Shown: piece after piece, positions 17,401-24,179 of the stretch
Layout: every line of letters starts with the position of its first letter
Position numbering within the stretch: the first letter of the stretch is position 1
Assembly (NCBI RefSeq): GCF_049676595.1
Contig: NZ_CP187259.1
Location: 3,286,001 to 3,350,000, forward strand
Source: Methanocella_A sp049676595
GTDB lineage: Archaea; Halobacteriota; Methanocellia; Methanocellales; Methanocellaceae
DNA: 64,000 bases
Reading direction: 5' to 3'
The notes under the pieces: generated by a model
What the model saw: only the letters and a program-made list of their open reading frames with translations
What the model was told of the DNA's origin: nothing
Databases searched by the model: none
Translations under genes and position numbers: made by a program

Positions 17401-17907
17401 CTATCGGAACGCTTCCCGGCACTCCCTGACCAGTACCTCGTTATCAGGGCTGCCCCCGGGCAGGTTCAGGCGGTGCAGGTGCCTGATAATCCCGCTGGGA
17501 TCAACGATTAGAATCTGCGGATCTTCCACGTGAGAGATGATCTCGAAACAGACGTGCGACTGCTCGCCGCTGCACTGGGCGACTTTGTAGATGTGCGCCA
17601 CGCTGTGGTCCGAGTCGCACAGCAGGGGAAACGGCAGGCCCAGCTGGTCTTTGATCTTCCGGCCATCCTCGGCTGCCATGATGCTGACCGGAAAGATGAC
17701 CGCCCCCGCATCCTTGAACTGCTGGTAGTCTTTTCCGATCGCCGACAGGCGAGTCAGACAACGCTCGTCCTCGTGGTTGTAAAAGAACAGCACGACCGCC
17801 TTTTTGTTCTTGCAGTCGTACAGCCTCACCTTCTTCCCGTCCGTCCTCCCCAGCGTAAAATCAGGCGCCATCTCGCCTTCCTCGATCCGGTAGTCCATCC
17901 TGTACAT
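17401..17907 (-). CDS. Peroxiredoxin-like protein with altered active site
   Basis: 168 residues with the AhpC/TSA thioredoxin fold: APDFTLGRTDGKKVRLYD, VVLFFYNHEDERC and LLCDSDHSVAHIYKV. The peroxidatic Cys is at position 50, but the usual PxxxT/SxxC motif is changed to NHEDERC, so the conserved Pro and Thr are absent. Another Cys lies at 112 (QCSGEQSHVC). It may be a divergent thiol peroxidase or a redox-sensing relative. The ATG at 17898 is an alternative start. It is convergent with the YkgJ gene upstream. Confidence 0.75.
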   Translation of the reverse strand: MYRMDYRIEEGEMAPDFTLGRTDGKKVRLYDCKNKKAVVLFFYNHEDERCLTRLSAIGKDYQQFKDAGAVIFPVSIMAAEDGRKIKDQLGLPFPLLCDSDHSVAHIYKVAQCSGEQSHVCFEIISHVEDPQILIVDPSGIIRHLHRLNLPGGSPDNEVLVRECREAFR

Positions 17908-17997
17908 ATGTGCTCAAGAAGGTTTTCGGCCGCGCGGATAAAAGCCCGCGCCGTTTAAAATACAGGTATGCCAGAGCCAGGCCCAGGTTACCCGGGC

Positions 17998-18660
17998 TCA
18001 GCCAGAGCCGGCCCCGGGGCCGGGACAAAAAGAGTAGTGGCCGTCTGCCGATCGACGGACGTATTTCGTGCCCTCGCTATCATGGACTACAATATACTGA
18101 CTATCGCTTCGCTCACCTTGCCCGAAAGGCTCAAACCGCTCCAGCAGAGCGATGGATTCTTCGAGTTCCCCGATGCGCCGGGCGATCAGCGCCTCTGCGA
18201 GGGATACTAGCTCAGAACTACAGGTGGGACATCTGCCAGCGCCCTCGCAATCGTAAGACTCGATTGCAGCCGAGTCCAGCCGGAAGGGGTAGGTCCGGCA
18301 AATGTGCGGCCTGGCCTCATAGACCGTACACAGCCCGTCTTTCAGGAAGACGCAATCGCCATCCGGCATACGGCGCAGCACCCACTCGAAAACGTGGAGG
18401 TTGCCCCGATCGTCATAATCCTCGCCCTCCGGGGGCTCGACCACTTCGAACCACGATTTTCCGGAAGCAGCCATGATCGCCCGGACTTCTCGGGGGAACA
18501 CGGCAACAGTGTTATCACCAAACGCTCCCCGGCAACATTTAGAGCACCGGGTACAGGAAAAATCAGATTCGATAAGCTTGCTGGCGAGCGCCTGCACATC
18601 GGCCTTCCGGGCTGCCGCCAGCTCTGCATGCAATAAACGGATTTCTTCTGTCAGGCTCAT
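17998..18660 (-). CDS. YkgJ-type cysteine cluster protein
   Basis: About 220 residues from the ATG at 18660. This start overlaps the stop of guaA by four bases (ATGA), so the longer frame to 18738 is not used. C-x2-C-x2-CC is at 36-43 (SCTRCSKCC), followed by ADGC-type downstream cysteines in DCVFLKDGLC, HICRTYPFR and DCEGAGRCPTC. The C-terminal part is helical. The coupling to guaA is the only functional context; metal binding is inferred from the family. Confidence 0.8.
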   Translation of the reverse strand: MSLTEEIRLLHAELAAARKADVQALASKLIESDFSCTRCSKCCRGAFGDNTVAVFPREVRAIMAASGKSWFEVVEPPEGEDYDDRGNLHVFEWVLRRMPDGDCVFLKDGLCTVYEARPHICRTYPFRLDSAAIESYDCEGAGRCPTCSSELVSLAEALIARRIGELEESIALLERFEPFGQGERSDSQYIVVHDSEGTKYVRRSADGHYSFCPGPGAGSG

Positions 18661-19226
18661 TTGCGCTGCCTGCACACCTCTAAAAAGTTCTGTAACAACA
18701 AAGTGCCCTTCTCCGTGTGAGAAACTTCGGGGTGCCACTGCACGCCGAATAGTGGCTTAGATTTGTGCCTCATGGCCTCGATGTCGCAGATGTTGGACTT
18801 CGCCAGCAGGGTGAAGTCGGGAGGCAGCTTCGCTACCTCGTCCTGGTGAGAAGCCCAGACAACCGTCTTCGGCCCGACACCCTTGAGGATTGCGTCTTCG
18901 TCGACGATGTCGATGTCTACCCGGGCGAAGCCGCCGTACTGGCCGGTCCTGATCTCTCCGCCATAAGCCTTCGCCATCAGCTGGTGGCCGAGGCAGATAC
19001 CGAGAATCGGTAAATCGATCTTGATGAGGTTTTCCCCGTTGCCCGCCCGCTCCATGGTCGGGCCGCCGCTGAACACCAGCCCGTCAGGGCTCTGATTTAA
19101 AATATCCTCTACCGTAGAGGTGTTTGAGACGAGCTTCGCGTCCATGCCCAAATCCCTGAGAGACCTGTGGATGAGGTGGCACGTCTGCCCGTAGTTGTTG
19201 ATGACCAGCAGCTTCAGCTTATCCAT
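18657..19226 (-). CDS. guaA: GMP synthase, glutaminase subunit
   Basis: About 189 residues from MDKLKLLV (ATG at 19226), the size of the separate archaeal glutamine amidotransferase subunit. The nucleophile lies in GICLGHQL and the catalytic His-Glu in WHPEVSH. It releases ammonia from glutamine for the ATP-pyrophosphatase subunit, which makes GMP from XMP and is not in this window. The frame extends 52 codons further upstream but that part is low-quality and runs towards the repeat. It is translationally coupled to the YkgJ gene. Confidence 0.93.
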   Translation of the reverse strand: MDKLKLLVINNYGQTCHLIHRSLRDLGMDAKLVSNTSTVEDILNQSPDGLVFSGGPTMERAGNGENLIKIDLPILGICLGHQLMAKAYGGEIRTGQYGGFARVDIDIVDEDAILKGVGPKTVVWASHQDEVAKLPPDFTLLAKSNICDIEAMRHKSKPLFGVQWHPEVSHTEKGTLLLQNFLEVCRQRK

Positions 19227-19358
19227 GTGTGATTCATAATGTAAGTTGATATATAAGATTTTTCTGGGTACGGCTACAGCCTCTTTATAAACACAACAGC
19301 ACAGCGAACATAACGACCCCACGACATCGGCGAACCGCAACATCACGACAAAAGTTAG

Positions 19359-19790
19359 AACCACGGCGGCACGGCGACACAAAGACAGTGCGATCCACTA
19401 CAACCGGGTGGTAAGTGAAACCACGACGGCACGGCGACACGGAGACAATGGCGAACCACGAAAAAGAGGCTCTTTTTTATGATTCACGGCGACACGGAGA
19501 CAGTGCATTAACCATAAGCTGCTAGATCGCAGATCGTTTAGCCTGGATATGCGATCGCATAGCAGAAAGGCTTCAACACCCTCGTTGAATCCAGCCAGGC
19601 CTCCGGCACCGATATACTGAGCAGTTTTGTCTCCGTGCTATCAGCCCGCCGTGCCGCCGCGGATCAATAAAAAGAGCCTTACCACTCAGGTATAGACTAT
19701 CGCTGTGCCGCCGTGCCGCCGTGGTTAGAACATTAGTTCTTTCTACTGTGGTTCGCCACTGTCTTGGTGTCGCTGTGCCGCCGTGGTTTG
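19359..19790. repeat. CACGGCGG inverted repeat, copy 1
   Basis: Fills most of the gap between guaA and the AbiEi-like gene. The left side has two 60-base direct units, each starting AACCACGGCGGCACGGCGAC and variations, then a further ACGGCGACACGGAGACAG. The right side carries the mirrored CCGTGCCGCCGTGG motifs three times. The 8-base unit CACGGCGR recurs. The middle (GCATTAACCATAAGCTGCTA) and the segment GGATCAATAAAAAGAG also occur in copy 2 at 36003-36617. No gene is supported. Confidence 0.85.
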
Positions 19791-19875
19791 TTTACCCAGC
19801 AGGTTTATCGTGAGTCGCTTTATCTCCGTATCGTTGTGCCGTGATGGTTGGACATCGAGCCATGTTCGACACAGG

Positions 19876-20874
19876 TTATTCTTCGTCCGGCTTTCTGGAA
19901 ATCTGCCGGTAGTGCCTTGCGATGACTTTCGCCGAGGCTGCGCCGTACGGGCCGAGGCCGGCGAGGTCGAGGATGGTCTGCTCGAGGGATACGACCCTGA
20001 TATCGTTGATGGTGCTGATGTCTTCCATCTCCCGGTCGGGGCTGTAGATCTGGAAGCTCACGCCGTTGCCTTCGCCGAGCAGGCTCTTTACTACCAGCGC
20101 GGCATTCTCGTCGGCGTAGAGCTGGATGCATCCGCCGGAAGCGATGCCTTCCAGGTACAGGTCGGCCGCCGTATAAAGCGCGCAGGCGGAACTCGGGATG
20201 ATGCCGGAGACGTTGCAGTACAGCTCGTGCAGCGCTTCCTGCTCGTCCTCGTAGGCGCTGCAGAATTCGAGGCTGCGCAGGCTGTTGATGGGCCGCTCCC
20301 ACACCACGTACTCGAAGAGCTTGTCCAGGCTGGCCAGGCTCACTTTCCTGTCCTCTTCCTTGAATGCGCCTATCTCTACCAGCTTCTTGATTACCGCCCT
20401 CGCCCACGGATAGGAGACGCCGGTGTCGACGGAGGCCTTGTTCATGGTGGCCTCGTCGTTTCTCAAAAAGTAGCAGACCACCTTCCACGATCCCGGAGAA
20501 GTGATCTTCACAGCATCGGACGAAGCTTTACGGGGCTTGCCAGCCGGCAGCTTCTGGAACGTCCCGCCGGACTTGATGAGCGCCGCTTTGGCATCTGCCG
20601 TAATGGCCGGAGCGTAGAGCTTGATGGCTACTTTTTTGCCCAGGAACCGCTGGCCGATCGTCTTGGCATACAGGCTCAGCTTGGCCGCCGTCTGCATGGT
20701 GGCCCGGGTCAGCTTGATGCCCACGAAGTAGACGATGGCCTCCTGCTCGATGATCAGCTCGTAGGTGTCCCCGTCGTAGCTCACCGTTTCGATGGCCGCG
20801 GAAGGGTGTTCCTTGCGGAGCAGATCGATCACCGCCTGCACTTTCGGGTTGCCCGGCTGGTTCTTCAGGCTCAT
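19876..20874 (-). CDS. AbiEi-like predicted transcriptional regulator
   Basis: 332 residues. The central part (residues about 125-185) looks like a winged helix (KVVCYFLRNDEATMNKASVDTG, WARAVIKKLVEIGAF). The C-terminal part contains IRVVSLEQTILDLAGLG, a pattern typical of AbiEi-type antitoxin/regulator proteins. The N-terminal 100 residues look like a restriction-endonuclease-like or beta-rich region and are unrecognised. No AbiEii-type nucleotidyltransferase toxin is adjacent, so a complete toxin-antitoxin pair is not supported. It stands alone between a repeat and secreted-protein genes. Confidence 0.55.
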   Translation of the reverse strand: MSLKNQPGNPKVQAVIDLLRKEHPSAAIETVSYDGDTYELIIEQEAIVYFVGIKLTRATMQTAAKLSLYAKTIGQRFLGKKVAIKLYAPAITADAKAALIKSGGTFQKLPAGKPRKASSDAVKITSPGSWKVVCYFLRNDEATMNKASVDTGVSYPWARAVIKKLVEIGAFKEEDRKVSLASLDKLFEYVVWERPINSLRSLEFCSAYEDEQEALHELYCNVSGIIPSSACALYTAADLYLEGIASGGCIQLYADENAALVVKSLLGEGNGVSFQIYSPDREMEDISTINDIRVVSLEQTILDLAGLGPYGAASAKVIARHYRQISRKPDEE

Positions 20875-21009
20875 TATGGGTGTAAATGTACCCAGACGAT
20901 ATAAATAGCTTTATTCTTCAGCTCGAATGCCTGCACATACACCGTACCGGAGGCCCGACCGGGTGGCGATCTCAGGCCCCAGGACCGGCAAAAAATCCGA
21001 TGCTGCCCG

Positions 21010-21354
21010 TCATACCGGGCAGACCTGAGAGCAGTACGTTGATCCGTAACCCTGAGAAATACACCTCGAATAGCAGTCGCTGAACCAGCCGCCCCAGCCG
21101 CCGCCTGTTCCCGGATACCAGTTGCCCCAGCCAGGCCTTGTCCACCAGTTATCCTGAGGCCACCCCCAACCGCCAGGATTCCATCCGCCCCAGCCAGTGC
21201 CGGGATATAGTCCGAATGAGCTTCCCGGGTAGCTACCGTAGCTGCCGCCCCAGGCAGAGCTAACGCCATTAACTGCTTCCACAGGCATAGCCAGAACAGC
21301 TGACAGGGCTGCCATAATAAGCAGGGCTGTTACGATCGCCTTTATGTTCCTCAT
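21010..21354 (-). CDS. Small secreted Gly/Trp-rich protein with C-terminal cysteines
   Basis: About 114 residues from the ATG at 21354; GGTGGAG lies four bases upstream, so this start is favoured over GTG 21363. A signal peptide ends near EAV (residue 28). The mature part is extraordinarily rich in Gly, Trp, Tyr and Pro, with repeated GWGxW and YPG motifs, then a C-terminal segment with four cysteines (DCYSRCISQGYGSTYCSQVC) resembling a small disulfide knot. No family is recognised. It may be a cell-surface or adhesive component (inference). Confidence 0.6.
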   Translation of the reverse strand: MRNIKAIVTALLIMAALSAVLAMPVEAVNGVSSAWGGSYGSYPGSSFGLYPGTGWGGWNPGGWGWPQDNWWTRPGWGNWYPGTGGGWGGWFSDCYSRCISQGYGSTYCSQVCPV

Positions 21355-21532
21355 ATTCTCCACCAGTGTGACTACATACTGCCATTTTTAACTCGTTTCC
21401 CGACAGATACTGGCGAATTTCCCTTTTATCCCCGATATTTCCCGGGTCAGACCTGGGGAGAAAAGGTGGGGCAATGCGGGGCACTTTCATACAAGTATGC
21501 CTGTACACCGGAAGCCTGCAGGAACCTGTGTC

Positions 21533-21949
21533 CTATCGGCCGGACGGCCACATCGACTTGAGAGACGGCATACCCGCGATGAAGCCGGGCCTGCTTAGCT
21601 TGCTCCAAGGTGCTGCGGCTGCTGCCGGAGTTTCACTCGCCGTACAGCAACCCCATAGCGTCCCAAAGCCGGCGGAAGGCATGCGCATGTCCGTCATCCC
21701 CGCAGCCGACAGGGTGGGATACCCGAAGCTCGCAGGCAGCATCGGTGACATGAGCCCGCCGGCACTACCTTCGGTAACAACCTGACTGGTGCCGCCACTA
21801 TCTGCCAGCCCGCTGCTGGCTGCCAGAATGTGCGGGGACGTGTCATCCGGGGGCGCCTGGCCCTCCAGGTAGATGGCGCCGGCAGTCATTGAAAACAGTG
21901 ACACTGCTACTATAGTGACACTTAATACAATTAGCTTAGTCAACCTCAT
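21533..21949 (-). CDS. Secreted hypothetical protein
   Basis: 138 residues with an N-terminal signal peptide (about 1-25, ending TAGA). The mature part is low-complexity, rich in Ser, Gly, Ala, Pro and Met, with a WGCC pair near residue 104. No domain recognised. Coding status is supported by the signal peptide and an AT-rich promoter region upstream. It runs parallel to the Gly/Trp-rich gene 180 bases downstream, and both could be surface proteins. Confidence 0.45.
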   Translation of the reverse strand: MRLTKLIVLSVTIVAVSLFSMTAGAIYLEGQAPPDDTSPHILAASSGLADSGGTSQVVTEGSAGGLMSPMLPASFGYPTLSAAGMTDMRMPSAGFGTLWGCCTASETPAAAAAPWSKLSRPGFIAGMPSLKSMWPSGR

Positions 21950-22285
21950 TTAATACCCTCCTCAATTATATTTATATAATCAATATTATCAAATAAAGAT
22001 TATTTTAGCTACGAACGCAATTGAAGCTATGGCATTGAACCGGGCCGTTAATAGAGTGTCGATAACTTAGGTGGTTGTCATTCTTGTCACCCCATTACAA
22101 TGGCCATTATTATTGCACGATTTACACAATGAAAGAGCATTGTAAACTCAGAGATCAAGGTATTTATTTAGGCTTATTAATCGATTAGTATGGCAATTTA
22201 AGGTTTGTAGTATCTAGACCGCATAAGCCCGAGCCGAAGGCTCGTTCAATGAAATCCAGAATACTTTCACCGCGCTTCGAAGTGG
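21950..22285. other. Gene-free AT-rich promoter region between secreted-protein gene and RPA operon
   Basis: About 335 bases without a supported gene. It is AT-rich, with many TTAT/ATTA runs and a small GAGCCGAAGGCTC hairpin near 22232. The same hairpin word occurs near 27051. The gap holds divergent promoters; no long repeat was seen. Confidence 0.5.
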
Positions 22286-22294
22286 CTTATATAC
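22286..22294 (+). promoter_or_regulatory. TATA box of the RPA operon
   Basis: CTTATATAC lies 60 bases before the RPA start, a spacing that leaves a leader of about 40 bases. It is the best TATA match in the gap. Confidence 0.5.
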
Positions 22295-22352
22295 CATCCT
22301 CGCCTACTCTCAATTGTCTCCCGACCACTAAAACGGAGACTTGAGGAACATC

Positions 22353-23276
22353 ATGGTTAAGGATACTGCGAAAGAACTGAGAGAGAAGTTCTCTCAGATG
22401 GGCGCGGACGTGCCCCTGAAGGAGATCGAGCAGAAGCTGGACTTACTGGTCAACCAGTACAAGGTACCCGAGGACGAGGCTAAGAGGACTGTCATGAACC
22501 AGTACGTCCGGGACCTGAAGCTGCAGCGCCCCCAGACCGGAGGCGGCGGAGAAACCCAGCTCGTCAAGATCAAGGACATCATCAAGGACGGCATGTGGGT
22601 CTCGCTGAAGGCGAAAGTCCTGCAGATCTGGGAGAACGACAAGCCGAGCATCTCCCAGATAGGGATGCTGGGTGACGAGACTGGCACCATCAAGTTCGTC
22701 AGCTTCGCCAAGTCCGACCTCCCGAAGCTGGAGGAAGGCAAGAGCTACTACCTGACCAACATGGTCACCGACTCGTGGCAGAGCCGGTTCTCGGTGAAGC
22801 TCAACAAGACTACGACCATCGTGCCCACGGAAGACGTGGAAGTGGCCGACGGGGACACCATCATGACCGGCGCCATCGTCGACGTGCAGTCCGGCAGCGG
22901 CCTGATCAAGCGGTGCCCCGAGTGCAACCGCCCGCTGACCAAGGGAGCCTGCGTAGACCACGGCAAGCAGGAAGGCGAGTACGACCTCCGCGTTAAGGCC
23001 GTGCTGGACGACGGTAAGATAGCGCAGGACATTATCCTGAACCAGGAGATGACCTACCAGGTCACCGGCATCAACGTCAACATGGCCAAGAAGATGGCCA
23101 TGGATGCAGTAGACCCAGGCGTAGTGCTGGACGAAATCAAGCATATCATGCTCGGCAAATACTTTACAGTCAAAGGCCCGATCATGGGAGGCCGGTATTT
23201 GTTAGCCAAGGAAATGCAGCGCACGGCCAGGGACATCACGCTGGACGAAGTGCTCAAGAAAGTGGGGGCGGTATAA
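22353..23276 (+). CDS. Replication protein A (single-stranded DNA-binding), OB folds and zinc finger
   Basis: About 307 residues. Binds single-stranded DNA in replication and repair. Two OB folds are suggested: the first around residues 70-160 (VSLKAKVLQIWE, GTIKFVSF), the second after the finger. A zinc-finger region CPECNRPLTKGACVDH sits near 193-208. The N-terminus is helical (residues 1-55), as in euryarchaeal RPA. The ATG at 22353 was chosen because GAGGA lies six bases before it; the TTG at 22341 is the alternative. The stop touches the ATG of the RPA-associated gene. Confidence 0.9.
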   Translation: MVKDTAKELREKFSQMGADVPLKEIEQKLDLLVNQYKVPEDEAKRTVMNQYVRDLKLQRPQTGGGGETQLVKIKDIIKDGMWVSLKAKVLQIWENDKPSISQIGMLGDETGTIKFVSFAKSDLPKLEEGKSYYLTNMVTDSWQSRFSVKLNKTTTIVPTEDVEVADGDTIMTGAIVDVQSGSGLIKRCPECNRPLTKGACVDHGKQEGEYDLRVKAVLDDGKIAQDIILNQEMTYQVTGINVNMAKKMAMDAVDPGVVLDEIKHIMLGKYFTVKGPIMGGRYLLAKEMQRTARDITLDEVLKKVGAV

Positions 23277-23858
23277 ATGCCCAGAGAAGTAGCCAAGCGC
23301 CTCTTCGCCAAAGAGTTCCAGGCCTCCAACCTGACGTACAAGGACGGGGAAGACCAGTTCGCCCCGACGTACCTGCTCACGCCGACCGGCGCCAAGTGCA
23401 ACAGGGTCTTCATCGTGGGCACGCTCACCGAGAAGACCAACATCGGCTCCGACTCAGAGTTCTGGAAGGGCCGGGTCAGCGATCCTACCGGCGCCTTCGT
23501 GATCTACGCCAGCCAGTACCAGCCCGAGGCCGCTCAGGCCCTGTCGGAGATCGAAGTACCCTCGTTCGTGGCCGTCATCGGCAAGCCCAACAGCTTTAAA
23601 GGCCAGGACGGCACCCTGATCTTCAGCGTCAGGCCGGAGATCATCGTCCCCGTAGACGGCGACACCCGGGACATGTGGGTCAAAGACACCATCTACAACA
23701 CCGCCGACCGCCTGGTGGCAATGAAGGCCGGCACGGACGCCGATGCGATCAAGGCTAAGGAGCACTACCAGACTGACGTCGAGGAGTACAAGACCATGCT
23801 CCTGAACGCGGCCAGGTCCCTGAAGCAGATGGAAGTCGTTGTTACGAGCGCAAAGTAA
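23277..23858 (+). CDS. RPA-associated protein (COG3390 type)
   Basis: 193 residues; OB-fold-like protein that in euryarchaea is encoded next to RPA. FAPTYLLTPTGAKCNRVFIVGTLTEK and GRVSDPTGAFVIYASQYQP are the recognisable segments, followed by a helical tail rich in Lys/Glu. It starts immediately after the RPA stop (TAAATG), so the two are one operon. Haloarchaeal homologues bind RPA (established for Haloferax); a similar role is expected here. Confidence 0.88.
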   Translation: MPREVAKRLFAKEFQASNLTYKDGEDQFAPTYLLTPTGAKCNRVFIVGTLTEKTNIGSDSEFWKGRVSDPTGAFVIYASQYQPEAAQALSEIEVPSFVAVIGKPNSFKGQDGTLIFSVRPEIIVPVDGDTRDMWVKDTIYNTADRLVAMKAGTDADAIKAKEHYQTDVEEYKTMLLNAARSLKQMEVVVTSAK

Positions 23859-23869
23859 CAGACTTCTAT

Positions 23870-23884
23870 CCTTTTTCTTTTTTA
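23870..23884 (+). terminator. T-rich terminator after the RPA operon
   Basis: CCTTTTTCTTTTTTA follows the stop within 12 bases and fits an archaeal U-run terminator. The repeat at 23889 begins just after it. Confidence 0.45.
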
Positions 23885-23888
23885 TACT

Positions 23889-24147
23889 GATTGCTCTGAT
23901 TCAGTGAGACAGCAACACGAACGCTGCGCTGTGCATTTCAGATTGCTCTGATTCAGTGAGACAGCAACACGAACGCTGCGCTGTGCCAGATCACAGATTG
24001 CTACAGATATAACAGATTGCACAGATTTCTTTTAAAATAGGGAGTACAGCGAACCATTTCCTTTTTTGTTATCCATTAGTATCTGTGCAATCTGCGTAAT
24101 CTGTTGCAATCTGTGATCCTGGCACAGCGCAGCGATCGTATTGTTGC
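23889..24147. repeat. Inverted repeat with CAGATT units and a 46-bp direct duplication
   Basis: Two 46-base direct copies (23889-23934 and 23941-23986, period 52) start GATTGCTCTGATTCAG and end CTGCGCTGTGC. From the second copy on, about 65 bases (GCAACACGAACGCTGCGCTG, then ACAGATTGC-type units) are mirrored by 24068-24147 (AATCTGTGCAATCTGC to GTTGC). The CAGATT units repeat every 8-10 bases. It occupies the whole gap after the RPA operon. Confidence 0.85.
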
Positions 24148-24179
24148 CGCGCGCATCCTTAACAAGAAGGAAAATGAGA

